Source: Dyella sp. S184
Lineage (GTDB): Bacteria > Pseudomonadota > Gammaproteobacteria > Xanthomonadales > Rhodanobacteraceae
DNA: 64,000 nucleotides
Assembly (NCBI RefSeq): GCF_009766065.1
Contig: NZ_LMUE01000002.1
Location: forward strand, 1,408,169-1,472,168
Direction: 5' to 3'
In this document: positions 56,039 through 64,000 of the stretch, piece after piece
How the letters are laid out: every line of letters begins with the position of its first letter
Numbering within the stretch: the stretch's first letter is position 1
The notes under the pieces: model-generated
The model's input: only the letters and a program-made list of their open reading frames with translations
Database searches by the model: none
What the model was told of the DNA's origin: nothing
Translations under genes and position numbers: made by a program

Positions 56039-56470
56039 ATGAACGCCATCGCCACACCCAGCGCCGCCCAGGCGCAACTCGATATCGCCGAAGAATTCGC
56101 GTTCTTTGGCGACTGGACCGAGCGCTACCAGTACCTGATCGATCTCGGCAAGCAGTTGCCGACGTTTCCCGAAGCCTCGAAGACCGAGGAGCACCGCGTG
56201 CACGGCTGCCAGTCGATGGTATGGCTGGTACCCAGCGGTGATGCGGCGAAGATGCATTTTGAGGCGATCAGCGACTCCGCGATCGTCTCCGGCCTGATCG
56301 CCCTGGTGCTGCGGGTTTATTCGGACCGCTCCGCGCAGGAGATCGTCGCCACCGAACCGGAGTTCATCGCCACGATCGGGCTGGCCAAGCATCTCTCGCC
56401 CACTCGCTCCAATGGTCTGGCCGCGATGCTGGCGAAACTGAAGGGTTATGCGGCGCAGACGCTGGCCTGA
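56039..56470 (+). CDS. sufE: SufE cysteine desulfurase-accepting protein
   Basis: Sulfur-transfer protein of 143 residues that accepts persulfide from SufS for Fe-S cluster assembly. The active-site Cys is in EHRVHGCQSMVWLV near residue 60. Other family segments are EYLIDLGKQLP-like (YQYLIDLGKQLPTFPE) and HLSPTRSNGLAAMLAKLKGY. The suf operon itself is not in the window; in this order sufE is often separate. Confidence 0.94.
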   Translation: MNAIATPSAAQAQLDIAEEFAFFGDWTERYQYLIDLGKQLPTFPEASKTEEHRVHGCQSMVWLVPSGDAAKMHFEAISDSAIVSGLIALVLRVYSDRSAQEIVATEPEFIATIGLAKHLSPTRSNGLAAMLAKLKGYAAQTLA

Positions 56471-56511
56471 TCTCCAACTCCAGCCAGCCATCAAGCACCT
56501 GAAAAAGCGAA

Positions 56512-56530
56512 GCCCCGCACAGGGCGGGGC
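56512..56530. terminator. Terminator between convergent sufE and dksA-like genes
   Basis: Stem GCCCCGC/GCGGGGC with a five-base loop. On the minus strand it is followed by TTCGCTTTTTC, on the plus strand only by weak T content, so it mainly serves the minus-strand gene. Confidence 0.7.
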
Positions 56531-56559
56531 CTCGGCATTACCAGCGAATCCAGGCAGAC

Positions 56560-57756
56560 TCAGTCGCCCATCTGCTTCTGCAGATGCTCGCGGCGCTCCT
56601 GCGCATCCAGCGACAGCGTGGCGATCGGACGCGCATCGAGACGATCGACGCCGATCTCCTCGTCGGTCTCTTCGCAGAAGCCGTAGCTGCCTTCCTCGAT
56701 CCGGCGCAGCGCCTTGTCGATCTTGGAGATCAGCTTGCGGTAACGGTCACGTGTACGCAGTTCGAGCGAGTTCTCGGTTTCGCGGGTGGCACGTTCGGCT
56801 TCGTCGCCAACGTCACGCACCTCATCACGCAGGTTGTCCATGGTCTGGCGTGACTCTTCCACCAGCTGATCGCGCCAGTCGCGCAGCTTGTTGCGGAAGT
56901 AGGCCAGATGCATCGGGTTCATGTACTCCTCTGTGCTAGAGGGGTGATAACCCTTGGGCAATGCGATGGTGCTGGTGGACGGCAGCGCGTAGCGCCCGTC
57001 TTCACGGGTGACACCGTTATCGAGTTTTTTTGTAGCAAGTTTATTCATTGAGGACGACGAGTTTTTCTGATTTTTCTGAGGAGAGGCGTGACGCTCGGCA
57101 GCCGGAGCTGCACGCGGCGTCACCATGGCGGTGGCACTCGCCACCTTGCCCTTGAACAGGGTGCTGGCGGGTGACGGGGATATGCTTTTGACCACGTGAT
57201 GAACTGGTACGGGTGCCGGTGCCGGCTTGGCAATCGGCTTGGCCGGAACCTTGGCTGGCGCAACCGGCTTGCTGACCGGCTTGGCTACTGCTTTCGCAGC
57301 ATGCTTCACCGTGGGATTGACCGGTGCAGCTGCCTTCTTGGCGACCGGCTTGATGGCGGGCTTCGCAGCCTTCTTGCTGACCGGGCTGCTCTTGACCTTG
57401 GTGTTCTTGACAGCAACTTTCTTTGGCGCCGGCTTCTTGACGGCGACTTTTTTCACTGCGGCCTTCTTGGCCACCGGCTTTTTGGCCGGACTGGCCTTTT
57501 TCGGCTGCGGCTTGGCAGCGACTTTCTTGGCTACCGGCTTGGCTGCCGGCTTCTTCGCCGCCACCTTCTTCGTATTGACTTTACTCACTGGCTTGGCCAC
57601 GGAACGGGTTGCCTTTGCGGATGTCTTGCTGGTGCTCTTCACGGCATGTCCTTTTGCGGCAGCTGCTTTCGATTTGCCGGCCTTGGCAACCTGTGCCTTG
57701 GTCGAAGCCTTCTTCTGCGCCGTCGCGGCGGTCGAACTACGGGTCGTTTTCGCCAT
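56560..57756 (-). CDS. dksA: DksA-family regulator with long Lys/Ala-rich N-terminal tail
   Basis: DksA binds the RNA polymerase secondary channel and tunes transcription with ppGpp. The C-terminal part (about 270-398) has the coiled coil with a tip GDEAERA (DxxDxA of E. coli, the second Asp being Glu) and SLELRTRDRYRKLISKIDKA. The zinc-finger region reads FCEETDEEIG and LSLDAQERRE, so only one of the four zinc Cys remains, as in zinc-independent DksA2-like proteins. Residues 1-235 are Lys/Ala/Pro repeats like histone H1 or the protein at 36393. Total length 398 compares with about 150 for E. coli DksA. The tail probably binds nucleic acid (inference). Confidence 0.88.
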   Translation of the reverse strand: MAKTTRSSTAATAQKKASTKAQVAKAGKSKAAAAKGHAVKSTSKTSAKATRSVAKPVSKVNTKKVAAKKPAAKPVAKKVAAKPQPKKASPAKKPVAKKAAVKKVAVKKPAPKKVAVKNTKVKSSPVSKKAAKPAIKPVAKKAAAPVNPTVKHAAKAVAKPVSKPVAPAKVPAKPIAKPAPAPVPVHHVVKSISPSPASTLFKGKVASATAMVTPRAAPAAERHASPQKNQKNSSSSMNKLATKKLDNGVTREDGRYALPSTSTIALPKGYHPSSTEEYMNPMHLAYFRNKLRDWRDQLVEESRQTMDNLRDEVRDVGDEAERATRETENSLELRTRDRYRKLISKIDKALRRIEEGSYGFCEETDEEIGVDRLDARPIATLSLDAQERREHLQKQMGD

Positions 57757-57871
57757 ATCCCTTCACCGTTTTTGGCCGTGACGGCCGGGTGTTATAGCCC
57801 ATGTGTCCTACACCAGCAAGCTTGCTTCTGGAATACTTGTACTACTACATACTGCAAGCCGTTCCGGCAAC

Positions 57872-58144
57872 GTGAATGTCCTGACCCGATTGATACTGTG
57901 GTTGCTTCGTTTCTACAAGCGGTGGCTAAGCCCATTGCTGGGACAGCGGTGCCGATTCCACCCCAATTGCTCTGATTATGCACGGATTGCGGTCACGCGT
58001 TTTGGTCCGTGGCGCGGCAGCCTGCTGAGCGGCTGGCGGCTGCTGCGCTGCCAGCCATTGTGCACCGGTGGCGAGGACCCGGTACCCGAACACTTTCATT
58101 ACCCCCGCTGTCGCTGCCAGGGCGATGCCCCCGATATCCACTGA
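57872..58144 (+). CDS. yidD: Membrane protein insertion efficiency factor YidD
   Basis: Small protein of 90 residues that assists YidC-dependent membrane insertion. It has an N-terminal amphipathic helix (RLILWLLRFYKRWLSPLLG) followed by the YidD signature RCRFHPNCSDYARIAVTRFG and LLRCQPLCTGGEDPVPEHF. I placed the start at the GTG (57872), which gives the usual size. The stop overlaps the start of the dihydroorotase remnant. The gene is normally near rpmH, rnpA and yidC; here it stands apart. Confidence 0.88.
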   Translation: MNVLTRLILWLLRFYKRWLSPLLGQRCRFHPNCSDYARIAVTRFGPWRGSLLSGWRLLRCQPLCTGGEDPVPEHFHYPRCRCQGDAPDIH

Positions 58145-58313
58145 CTGGCTGATCAAGAACGCCGAGCTCGTCAACGAAGACCGCCGCCTCCACGCCGACC
58201 TGCGCGTGAAAGACGGCCTCCTCAAGACGACTGCCAGCAATCTCGATGGGTGCCTCGGCGAGCAGATGATCGACGACCGTGTGTGCGGCCAGCGGTCGAC
58301 TCTCGACCACTAA
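58119..58313 (+). pseudogene. Dihydroorotase-like N-terminal remnant
   Basis: An open frame reads STDWLIKNAELVNEDRRLHA, then DLRVKDGLL and GEQMIDDRV, then ends at 58313. This matches the N-terminal beta domain of Xanthomonadales type dihydroorotase (STDWLIRNA.LVNEG...DLRV.G). The metal-binding HxH motif and the whole TIM barrel are missing, since the family is about 440 residues and fewer than 65 codons remain. It directly follows yidD with overlap. Either a broken copy (with an intact pyrC elsewhere) or a rearrangement scar. Confidence 0.55.
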
Positions 58314-58398
58314 GCACCAGGACGGCGACTACCAGCCGCTCATGTCGCACTCTTACGGCATCAAAAGCTGCCGGGTAATGGCTACCCTGTGCAGCGGC

Positions 58399-59346
58399 TC
58401 ACGGCGTCGAGCCGTAACCCCCATCTACACCCTTGCTCGCATATGCCACTGCGTCATGCGGATGCAGGCTTTCCTGATGCTCGACACGGATGTGGAAGTC
58501 GCTCAATGCGACATCGGCATCAAGTGCCTTCTGTATGCGCCGGGCGGCGTCCTCGCAGAACATCAGGTTGCTGCCGTTGGCCAGCGCGAAGGCCTGTTCG
58601 TCCTCGCGCTTCACCGCGGTCTGCACCGGCGTGCCGAGTGCGTGTTCGACGCGATCGATCAGGCTGATTAGGTGAAAAGTGGCACCGGCGACGGGGCGCG
58701 TGCGCAAGCGCGCCACGCTGCGCTGGGCATGCGGGGTAGCGACGATGCCGCGTTCACTGCCGAGCCACGCCAGCACGGCCGCGTGATCGATCGACTTGGC
58801 AGCATCGAAGTCGCTGGCGAACTGCTCCTGGATCAGTTGGCGCGACAACGCCGCCGAGGCTGGGCAGGTGGAGGAATAAACCACCTCTGTGCCGAATTCG
58901 AGCAGGAAGTCGTCGCCGGTCAGGCTGGCTTCGATGCAGACCGGGTACGCGCGCCAGCCGCTGTTGTCACTGCGCAAAGCGGGGCGGCGCACCAGGTGCT
59001 CGAAATGGATGCTGAGGCAGGCGCGATCGGACAGATCCTTGTGCGAATCCAGGAAGCCGCGCAGCAGCGCGTGCAGCGAATCGGCGGTGAGCGTCTGCGT
59101 GCTCAGTGCCTGCTCGACCTGCAGGTACAGGCGCGACATGTGGATGCCACGCTTGTCCGGCCGCTTCAGATTGACGAAGGCACCGACCTTGGCACTGGCT
59201 CGCTGTACATCGCCGTCACCGGCATCGAAACGCACCGGCACCTGGATATCGGCCATGCCGACCCAATCCAGCGCGCCGGCGAGATGCGGCTGCGCGTGGA
59301 CGGCAACGTCGGGGAGCAGGCGGGCGGTATTTTCCTGATTCGGCAT
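58399..59346 (-). CDS. folE2: GTP cyclohydrolase FolE2 (type IB)
   Basis: Converts GTP to dihydroneopterin triphosphate for folate synthesis, using various metals instead of zinc only. The 315-residue protein shows the conserved Cys in YSSTCPASAALSRQL near residue 160, RGIHMSRLYLQVEQAL, AVCIEA-type YPVCIEASLTGDDF, and the C-terminal HIRVEHQESLHPHDAVAYA. FolE2 is often made under zinc limitation; no clear Zur box is seen upstream. Confidence 0.95.
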   Translation of the reverse strand: MPNQENTARLLPDVAVHAQPHLAGALDWVGMADIQVPVRFDAGDGDVQRASAKVGAFVNLKRPDKRGIHMSRLYLQVEQALSTQTLTADSLHALLRGFLDSHKDLSDRACLSIHFEHLVRRPALRSDNSGWRAYPVCIEASLTGDDFLLEFGTEVVYSSTCPASAALSRQLIQEQFASDFDAAKSIDHAAVLAWLGSERGIVATPHAQRSVARLRTRPVAGATFHLISLIDRVEHALGTPVQTAVKREDEQAFALANGSNLMFCEDAARRIQKALDADVALSDFHIRVEHQESLHPHDAVAYASKGVDGGYGSTP

Positions 59347-59454
59347 GGGGAAATCCTGGCATCGGCGAACAGGTCGCCGTGAAGTGCATCAAGTTTGGGG
59401 CAGACGGGCCACTGCGCAATAGTGGTGCGGTGGAAACACTGCGTCTTGCACGTG

Positions 59455-60309
59455 TCAGGGCAGCTGCCGCTGCCACGCCCGCGCGGCCTGCCATGCCTGC
59501 AACGCGGTGGCCAACCCGGTATGCGGCTGTCCTGCCTGCAAGGTGGCCAGGGCATCTTCAGCACAGACCGCACGCTGCGTCAGCTTGCTGCCGTGACACG
59601 ACTCCAAGGCACGAAACACGCTGAGTGGCCCGTCCAGAGCGGCTGACCCGCGCCAGCTGGCCAGCAGATCGTCCAGTTGCGCCTTGACCGCCTGCTGCCG
59701 CGCTTCACTGGGTGTACGCAGTTGCGCACGGCTCAGGCCATGCCGCGCCAGCTGCGCCATCGGCAGCGGCAGACGGTCGCGCTCGGCGTCCTGCTCCAGC
59801 CGCAGCAGCGCATACAGCAGGTGATTGAGCGTGGCGACCCGTGCCGCGCGCGCCGGCGACGCCTCGCTGCCATACCACCAAGCGGTTTCTAGTGCAGCCA
59901 ACGCACCATGCAACGGCATCGCGGCATCGAGCTGGGCGGAGAAATCCGCGGCGGTGCCCTGCTCCAGCTGAGCCATCGCGGTCAGTACCGGCGCCAGCCA
60001 GAGATCGCTGGCGATGGTGTGGGCACGTTCGTCGTCGAACAGCACCTGGGTCAGCGGATGCCGGCCGCCACTGGCCGCTGCGCCATTCAGCTCCTCGGCC
60101 CACCAGTTGAGCTTGGCCACCGCCACCTGGGGTTCGCGGATGCCGTAAGCGGCGCCCAGCAGCTCCTGCTCCAGCGCGGCCAGCGCGACGTGCCCGGGAT
60201 AGCGTCGGCCATCGACAAACGCCAGCGCCACACGCTGTTGCGGCTGCACCGCCAACCATTTGTCGATGAAGCCCTGCAGCACGGCACTCTGTTCGACCAG
60301 CTCGATCAT
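59455..60309 (-). CDS. Squalene/phytoene synthase family protein
   Basis: All-helical protein of 284 residues resembling squalene/phytoene synthases: YGIREPQVAVAKLNWWAEEL and LNHLLYALLRLEQDAERDRLPLP align with the family helices. The two DxxxD metal motifs of active enzymes are degenerate (VLFDDERAH and LEQDAERD), so it may not condense prenyl diphosphates. It overlaps gph by 4 bases and lies upstream of folE2, the standard order in this group. Function unclear. Confidence 0.8.
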   Translation of the reverse strand: MIELVEQSAVLQGFIDKWLAVQPQQRVALAFVDGRRYPGHVALAALEQELLGAAYGIREPQVAVAKLNWWAEELNGAAASGGRHPLTQVLFDDERAHTIASDLWLAPVLTAMAQLEQGTAADFSAQLDAAMPLHGALAALETAWWYGSEASPARAARVATLNHLLYALLRLEQDAERDRLPLPMAQLARHGLSRAQLRTPSEARQQAVKAQLDDLLASWRGSAALDGPLSVFRALESCHGSKLTQRAVCAEDALATLQAGQPHTGLATALQAWQAARAWQRQLP

Positions 60310-60986
60310 GCTACGACCGGTTGTAGTTGCAACAGATCAGCCAGCTGGGCCGGGTGATCGAGTACCGCGTCGGCGCCCCACGTATGCGGATCGCCACCGT
60401 CCAGATAGCCCCAGCTCACCGCGACCGTGTACAGGCCGGCGGCGACGCCGGCCTGTATGTCGCGACGGTCGTCGCCGATGAACAGGCAACGCGCCGGTTC
60501 CACACCGGCGCGTTCGCAGGCCAACAGCACCGGCGCCGGATCGGGCTTCTTCACCGGCAGCGTGTCGCCGGACACCACCGCACTGGCACGACTGGCCCAA
60601 CCGATACGACTGACCAGTTCGTCGGTGAGGAACGCCGCCTTGTTGGTAACGATGCCCCAGCGCAGACCCTGCGCTTCGATGCGTACGAGCAGGTCGTCGA
60701 TGCCTTCGAATGCGCTGGTCTGCTGCGCCATCACTTGCTGGTACAACTCGAGATAACGCGGTATCAGCTCATCGAGCGCAGGCTCGCCACGGTCGGCGAA
60801 GGCGCAGCGCAGAACCGCCCGCGCGCCGCGTGAAACCACCTCGCGCACCGGTGCATACGGCGGTGATGGCACGCCCTCTTCCGCGCACTGCGCGACCAGC
60901 GCTGCGTACAGATCCGGCGCGCTGTCGAGCAAGGTGCCATCCAGATCGAACAGCACGCCCTGGATGTTTTCTGGTAGTGGCTTCAT
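60306..60986 (-). CDS. gph: Phosphoglycolate phosphatase
   Basis: HAD-superfamily hydrolase of 226 residues that removes phosphate from 2-phosphoglycolate arising in DNA repair. Motif I is FDLDGTLLDSAPDLY, motif II TNKAAF, motif III VKKPDPAPVLLA, and motif IV FIGDDRRDIQAG. The ATG at 60986 overlaps the ubiG stop (ATGA), the usual ubiG-gph coupling in proteobacteria. Some relatives instead act on N-acetylmuramate 6-phosphate (MupP), which cannot be excluded. Confidence 0.92.
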   Translation of the reverse strand: MKPLPENIQGVLFDLDGTLLDSAPDLYAALVAQCAEEGVPSPPYAPVREVVSRGARAVLRCAFADRGEPALDELIPRYLELYQQVMAQQTSAFEGIDDLLVRIEAQGLRWGIVTNKAAFLTDELVSRIGWASRASAVVSGDTLPVKKPDPAPVLLACERAGVEPARCLFIGDDRRDIQAGVAAGLYTVAVSWGYLDGGDPHTWGADAVLDHPAQLADLLQLQPVVA

Positions 60987-61690
60987 GCTGGTTTGCACGC
61001 GCTGAGCAGGTAGTTCACCGCGGTGAAGCGGCTGAGCCAAGCCTTGCGCTGCAACGGGTTGTAGCCCAGCCCGGATACGTCCTCCAACTCCAGTCCGGCC
61101 TGCCGCAGCAATCGGGCGAGTTCGGACGGCTTCAGGAATTGCGCGTAGTGATGGGTGCCACGCGGCAACATGCGCATGACGTATTCGGCACCGAGGATGG
61201 CTGCACCGAACGCGGCCGGTGTGCGATTCAAGGTGGACATGAACAGCCGACCGCCAGGCTTCAGCATCGTCGCCAGATCATGCACCAGCGCCGCTGGATC
61301 AGGCACGTGCTCGATCAGCTCCATGCAACACACCGCATCGAAACTGGCCGGCTCCGCGGCGGCCAACTCGTCCGAGGATTGCACGCGGTAATCGACGTCG
61401 AGATTCGACTCATGCAGATGCAAGCGGGCGACGTCGATCACCTTCTGCCCCAGGTCGATGCCAGTGACCTTCGCGCCAGCGCGCGCCAGCGCCTCGCTCA
61501 ACAGGCCGCCGCCGCAACCGACATCAGCCACCCGGGCACCACGCAGATCGACACGGGCTGCGATATAGGCCGCGCGCACCGGGTTGAGGTCGTGCAGTGG
61601 ACGCGATTCACCGTCCGGGTCCCACCAGCGTGCAGCCAGCTGGTCAAAACGGGCGATTTCCTCGGGACTGACATTGGCGGTCTGTGACAT
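60983..61690 (-). CDS. ubiG: Ubiquinone biosynthesis O-methyltransferase UbiG
   Basis: SAM-dependent methyltransferase for both O-methylations in ubiquinone synthesis, on the inner face of the membrane. The 235-residue protein has FDQLAARWWDPDGESRPLHD, SAM motif VADVGCGGGLLSEALAR at about 52-68, and ELIEHVPDPAALV. The ATG at 61690 gives the standard N-terminus; it is followed by gph with a 4-base overlap. Confidence 0.96.
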   Translation of the reverse strand: MSQTANVSPEEIARFDQLAARWWDPDGESRPLHDLNPVRAAYIAARVDLRGARVADVGCGGGLLSEALARAGAKVTGIDLGQKVIDVARLHLHESNLDVDYRVQSSDELAAAEPASFDAVCCMELIEHVPDPAALVHDLATMLKPGGRLFMSTLNRTPAAFGAAILGAEYVMRMLPRGTHHYAQFLKPSELARLLRQAGLELEDVSGLGYNPLQRKAWLSRFTAVNYLLSACKPA

Positions 61691-61719
61691 GGTCGTGTGC
61701 TCAAAAGGTACGGACAAGC

Positions 61720-61974
61720 CTAGCTGGCCTGCCATTCATGGACGGTGATCTCCCAACCGCCACTGACCGACGCCGGATCGCGCTGCACGATGGTCATGGC
61801 CTCGTCCAGATCGTTCGCGCGCAGCAGATACGCACCGCCGTATCCATCACCGAACGGCCCATTCATTTCATTGCGGCCCTGGACGCGCAACTCGGCGAGA
61901 AAGTCACGGTGCGCCGACACCATGGCTGGATCGACATGCGGCTTGCGCAGCAGGATGACGAGATAGCGGTTCAT
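61720..61974 (-). CDS. YciI family protein
   Basis: Small ferredoxin-like-fold protein of 84 residues. RYLVILLRKPHVDPAMVSAH, the His and Asp conserved in YciI proteins, and AYLLRANDLDEAMTIVQRDP are recognisable. The ATG at 61974 has GGAG 8-11 bases upstream. It lies between mtaD (15-base gap) and ubiG. Enzymatic function is unknown for most members. Confidence 0.88.
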   Translation of the reverse strand: MNRYLVILLRKPHVDPAMVSAHRDFLAELRVQGRNEMNGPFGDGYGGAYLLRANDLDEAMTIVQRDPASVSGGWEITVHEWQAS

Positions 61975-61989
61975 GGACTCGCTCCGCAT

Positions 61990-63327
61990 TCAACCAGCGA
62001 TGATGCGCTCGCGCCAGGCGCGAGTGCGGGCAAGGATGGCGTCGGTATCCATGCCGATCAGCACGCGTTCGGCCAGCTTGCGCCGACCGGCGATCCAAAC
62101 GTCACTGACCTGATGCCGACCGCTGGCGTAGATCAGCTGGGAGACCACGTGGAAAAGCGGCTGGGTTTCCAGATCACTCAATCGTACGGCGGTAAGGTCG
62201 GCCTGCTTGCCGACTTCGATCGAGCCAATCTTCGCCTCCAACCCCATCGCCTTGGCGCTGTTGAGGGTGGCGGCACGCAGCGCGTAGGCCGCGTCAAACG
62301 CGGACGCATCCTCCGCCACCGCCTTGGCCAGCAATGCCGCGGTGCGCATCTCGCCGAACATGTCCAGATCGTTGTTCGACGCGCAGCCGTCGGTGCCCAG
62401 CGCCACATTGACACCGGCCTGGCGCAGCTTTTCCGCCGGGCAGAAGCCGGAGGCCAGCTTGAGGTTGGATTCAGGGCAATGCACCACCGACACACCAGCC
62501 TCCGCGCAGGCGGCGATCTCGCCATCGGTGAGCTGGGTCATGTGCACCGCGATCAGGCGATCGTTGACCAGACCAAGTTTCTGCAGTCGCTGGAACGGAC
62601 GCAGTCCGCTCTTCTTCTTTTCTTCCTCGACCTCGTGCGCGGTCTCGTGCGTATGCAGGTGCACCGGGATATCGAGCTGGTCGGCCAGCACGCGGATACG
62701 CTCGAAACTCTCGTCCGACACCGTGTACGGGGCATGCGGCGCGAATGCGGTGCTGATCAGCGCATCGGCCCGAAAGCTGTCATGCACCTCGCCGGCACGC
62801 TCGAAGTATTCGTCCTGGCTCTTGGCCCACGCGGTCGGAAACTCGATCACCGGCAGACCGATCACGGCACGGAAGCCGAGCTTGCGGTAGGTCGCGCCAA
62901 TCACGTCGGGGAAGAAATAGTTCTCGTTGGCGCAGGTGGTGCCACCGCGCAGCATCTCGGCCACCGCCAGTTCGACGCCGTCACGCACGAACTCCGGCCC
63001 GATCACCTTCGCCTCGGCCGGCCAGATGTGCTGCTGCAGCCACACCATCAGCGGCAGGTCGTCGGCAAGACCGCGCAACAGAGTCATCGGGTTGTGCGTA
63101 TGCGCATTGATCAGGCCCGGGATCAGCGCGTGCTCACCGAGCTCGATGCGCTCGCGCGGCGCATAGGCGGCCCGGGCCTCGGCGATCGGCAACAGCGCAA
63201 TGATGTGATCGCCCTGCACCACCACGGCGTGGTCTTCCAGCACCACCGCATGGGGTTCGACCGGCACCACCCAGCGTGCCTCGATCATCAGGTCGACTGG
63301 CTGCGGTGTCGTCGGACTCATCATCAA
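61990..63327 (-). CDS. mtaD: 5-methylthioadenosine/S-adenosylhomocysteine deaminase
   Basis: Zinc amidohydrolase of the TRZ/ATZ group, 445 residues. Metal sites: LINAHTHNPMTLLRG near 72-86, VHLHTHETAHEVEEE, AVHMTQL, and the metal Asp in NVALGTDGCASNNDLDMF near 305-322. It deaminates methylthioadenosine or adenosylhomocysteine in methionine salvage; exact preference cannot be read from sequence. Followed by YciI and ubiG on the same strand, the usual order in this group. Confidence 0.93.
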   Translation of the reverse strand: MMMSPTTPQPVDLMIEARWVVPVEPHAVVLEDHAVVVQGDHIIALLPIAEARAAYAPRERIELGEHALIPGLINAHTHNPMTLLRGLADDLPLMVWLQQHIWPAEAKVIGPEFVRDGVELAVAEMLRGGTTCANENYFFPDVIGATYRKLGFRAVIGLPVIEFPTAWAKSQDEYFERAGEVHDSFRADALISTAFAPHAPYTVSDESFERIRVLADQLDIPVHLHTHETAHEVEEEKKKSGLRPFQRLQKLGLVNDRLIAVHMTQLTDGEIAACAEAGVSVVHCPESNLKLASGFCPAEKLRQAGVNVALGTDGCASNNDLDMFGEMRTAALLAKAVAEDASAFDAAYALRAATLNSAKAMGLEAKIGSIEVGKQADLTAVRLSDLETQPLFHVVSQLIYASGRHQVSDVWIAGRRKLAERVLIGMDTDAILARTRAWRERIIAG

Positions 63328-63407
63328 CTCGCTCTGTCAGTTTGGATACGACCAGTTTGTATACGATATGGGGCGGTACCTTGCGGCGGCCGCCCCATGC
63401 TTTGGAT

Positions 63408-63434
63408 CGTCATTCCGGTCTCTTCGGGATGACG
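63408..63434. repeat. REP-like palindrome between efp and mtaD
   Basis: CGTCATTCCG (63408-63417) pairs with CGGGATGACG (63425-63434) with one G-T pair, the same core as the element at 9427-9450. A GC-rich hairpin (GGGGCGG/CCGCCCC) lies nearby at about 63370-63396 and may end efp transcription. Confidence 0.55.
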
Positions 63435-63473
63435 GCTGGCAAAGGCGCGAACCTGCGTTCGCGCGCCAACTCG

Positions 63474-64000
63474 TTATTTCACGCGGCTGTCGTAATCGCC
63501 GGTGCGGGTATCGACCTTGATGATTTCGTCCTGATTGACGAACAGCGGCACGCGCACCACGGCACCGGTCTCCAGCGTGGCCGGCTTGCCACCGCCGCCG
63601 GAGGTATCGCCACGCACGCCCGGATCGGTCTCGGTGATTTTCAGCTCGACGAACTTCGGCGCCTGTACGGCAATGATGCCGCCGTTGAACACGGTGACGA
63701 CGCACTCTTCCTCGCCCTTGAGCCACTTCCACGCATCGCCCATCGCGGCCAGGGAGGCGGGCGTGATCTCGAAGGTCTCCATGTTCATGAAGTGCCAGAC
63801 GCGATCCTTGCCAATGCCGTCGATAAACGAAAGCTGCATGTCGGTATCGGTGGCATCGGCTTCCTCGAAGGAGTCGCTGGACTTCAGCGTCTGCTCGGTG
63901 GTGCGGCCGTCCTTCAGATTGCGGATGCGGATACGGGTGAACGCCTGGCCCTTGCCCGGCTTGACGAAGTCCGCTTCTGTAATGAGCCAGGGATCGCCGT
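63474..64000 (-). CDS. efp: Elongation factor P (5' end outside window)
   Basis: Translation factor that prevents stalling at polyproline. About 174 of roughly 188 residues are visible. The tip loop VKPGKGQAF carries the Lys that is modified in the EpmA-type pathway (in contrast to efpL in this window with Arg). Other family segments are [15 protein letters not shown] and the C-terminal [20 protein letters not shown]. The N-terminus and start codon are beyond the right edge. Modification by beta-lysylation is inferred from the Lys; epmA and epmB are not seen here. Confidence 0.96.
   Translation of the reverse strand, partial: GDPWLITEADFVKPGKGQAFTRIRIRNLKDGRTTEQTLKSSDSFEEADATDTDMQLSFIDGIGKDRVWHFMNMETFEITPASLAAMGDAWKWLKGEEECVVTVFNGGIIAVQAPKFVELKITETDPGVRGDTSGGGGKPATLETGAVVRVPLFVNQDEIIKVDTRTGDYDSRVK

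Noticed and set aside
61684..63432. A 582-codon plus-strand frame opposite mtaD and YciI
   Set aside because: Antisense shadow; the minus-strand products have catalytic motifs, this one has none.

Overview
The window reads as one chromosomal stretch of a high-GC gammaproteobacterium of the order Lysobacterales (Xanthomonadales), most likely family Rhodanobacteraceae (Rhodanobacter, Dyella or Frateuria type). The best evidence is the arginine cluster. It contains the acetylcitrulline-type transcarbamylase (ArgF'), its deacetylase partner and a fused N-acetylglutamate synthase/kinase, a combination typical of that order. The leucine-degradation (liu) genes, the type IV minor pilin operon and the ubiG-gph-phytoene synthase-folE2 block also fit. 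No phage, insertion sequence or CRISPR array was seen, so most of the window is core chromosome with a few accessory patches.

Layout. 1-5806 (minus): minor pilin operon fimT-pilV-pilW-pilX-pilY1, with pilY1 running off the left edge. 5863-8353: a sparse region with a lytic transglycosylase, a small hypothetical protein, a strong candidate for a C-rich-loop small RNA, and tRNA-Thr(CGU). 8435-14645: ispH, lspA, ileS and ribF (minus), divergent from rpsT. 14962-16924: two tandem secreted Sel1-like paralogues. 17038-19426 (minus): feoA-feoB-small Cys-rich protein, ferrous iron uptake with a Fur-like site. 19532-23551: liuC, liuD, liuE. 23584-27235: two acetyltransferases, a YdeI/DUF1801 protein, two RcnB-like periplasmic paralogues and an SDR. 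27320-33093: efpL, a FUSC-family membrane protein, ACMSD, a periplasmic protein and kynureninase. 33340-36263: a sigma-54 promoter with phased activator half-sites, a decayed permease remnant and two intact MacB/FtsX-type permeases without ATPase. 36393-41308: a Lys/Ala-rich protein and a cassette of alcohol dehydrogenase, cupin, carboxymuconolactone decarboxylase-like protein and aldo-keto reductase, divergent from a LysR regulator.

41352-53575 (minus) is the arginine/proline supercluster, in transcription order argF', a PaiB-like gene, an OsmC-like gene, argG, argE', argB/A fusion, argC, a short alphaproteobacterial-type prolyl-tRNA synthetase, argH, a cupin gene, proB and proA. Many adjacent genes overlap by 4-8 bases, which suggests one coupled operon for glutamate to arginine and proline. 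53916-64000: a glycine-zipper protein, cysS, sufE, a DksA-family protein with a long Lys/Ala tail at its N-terminus, yidD, a dihydroorotase remnant, folE2, a phytoene-synthase-like gene, gph, ubiG, a YciI protein, mtaD and the 3' part of efp.

The signals most worth follow-up are the small RNA at about 7901-8007, the sigma-54 control region with permease debris at 33340-33623, the short ProRS inside the arg/pro operon, and the paired inverted repeats flanking efpL.
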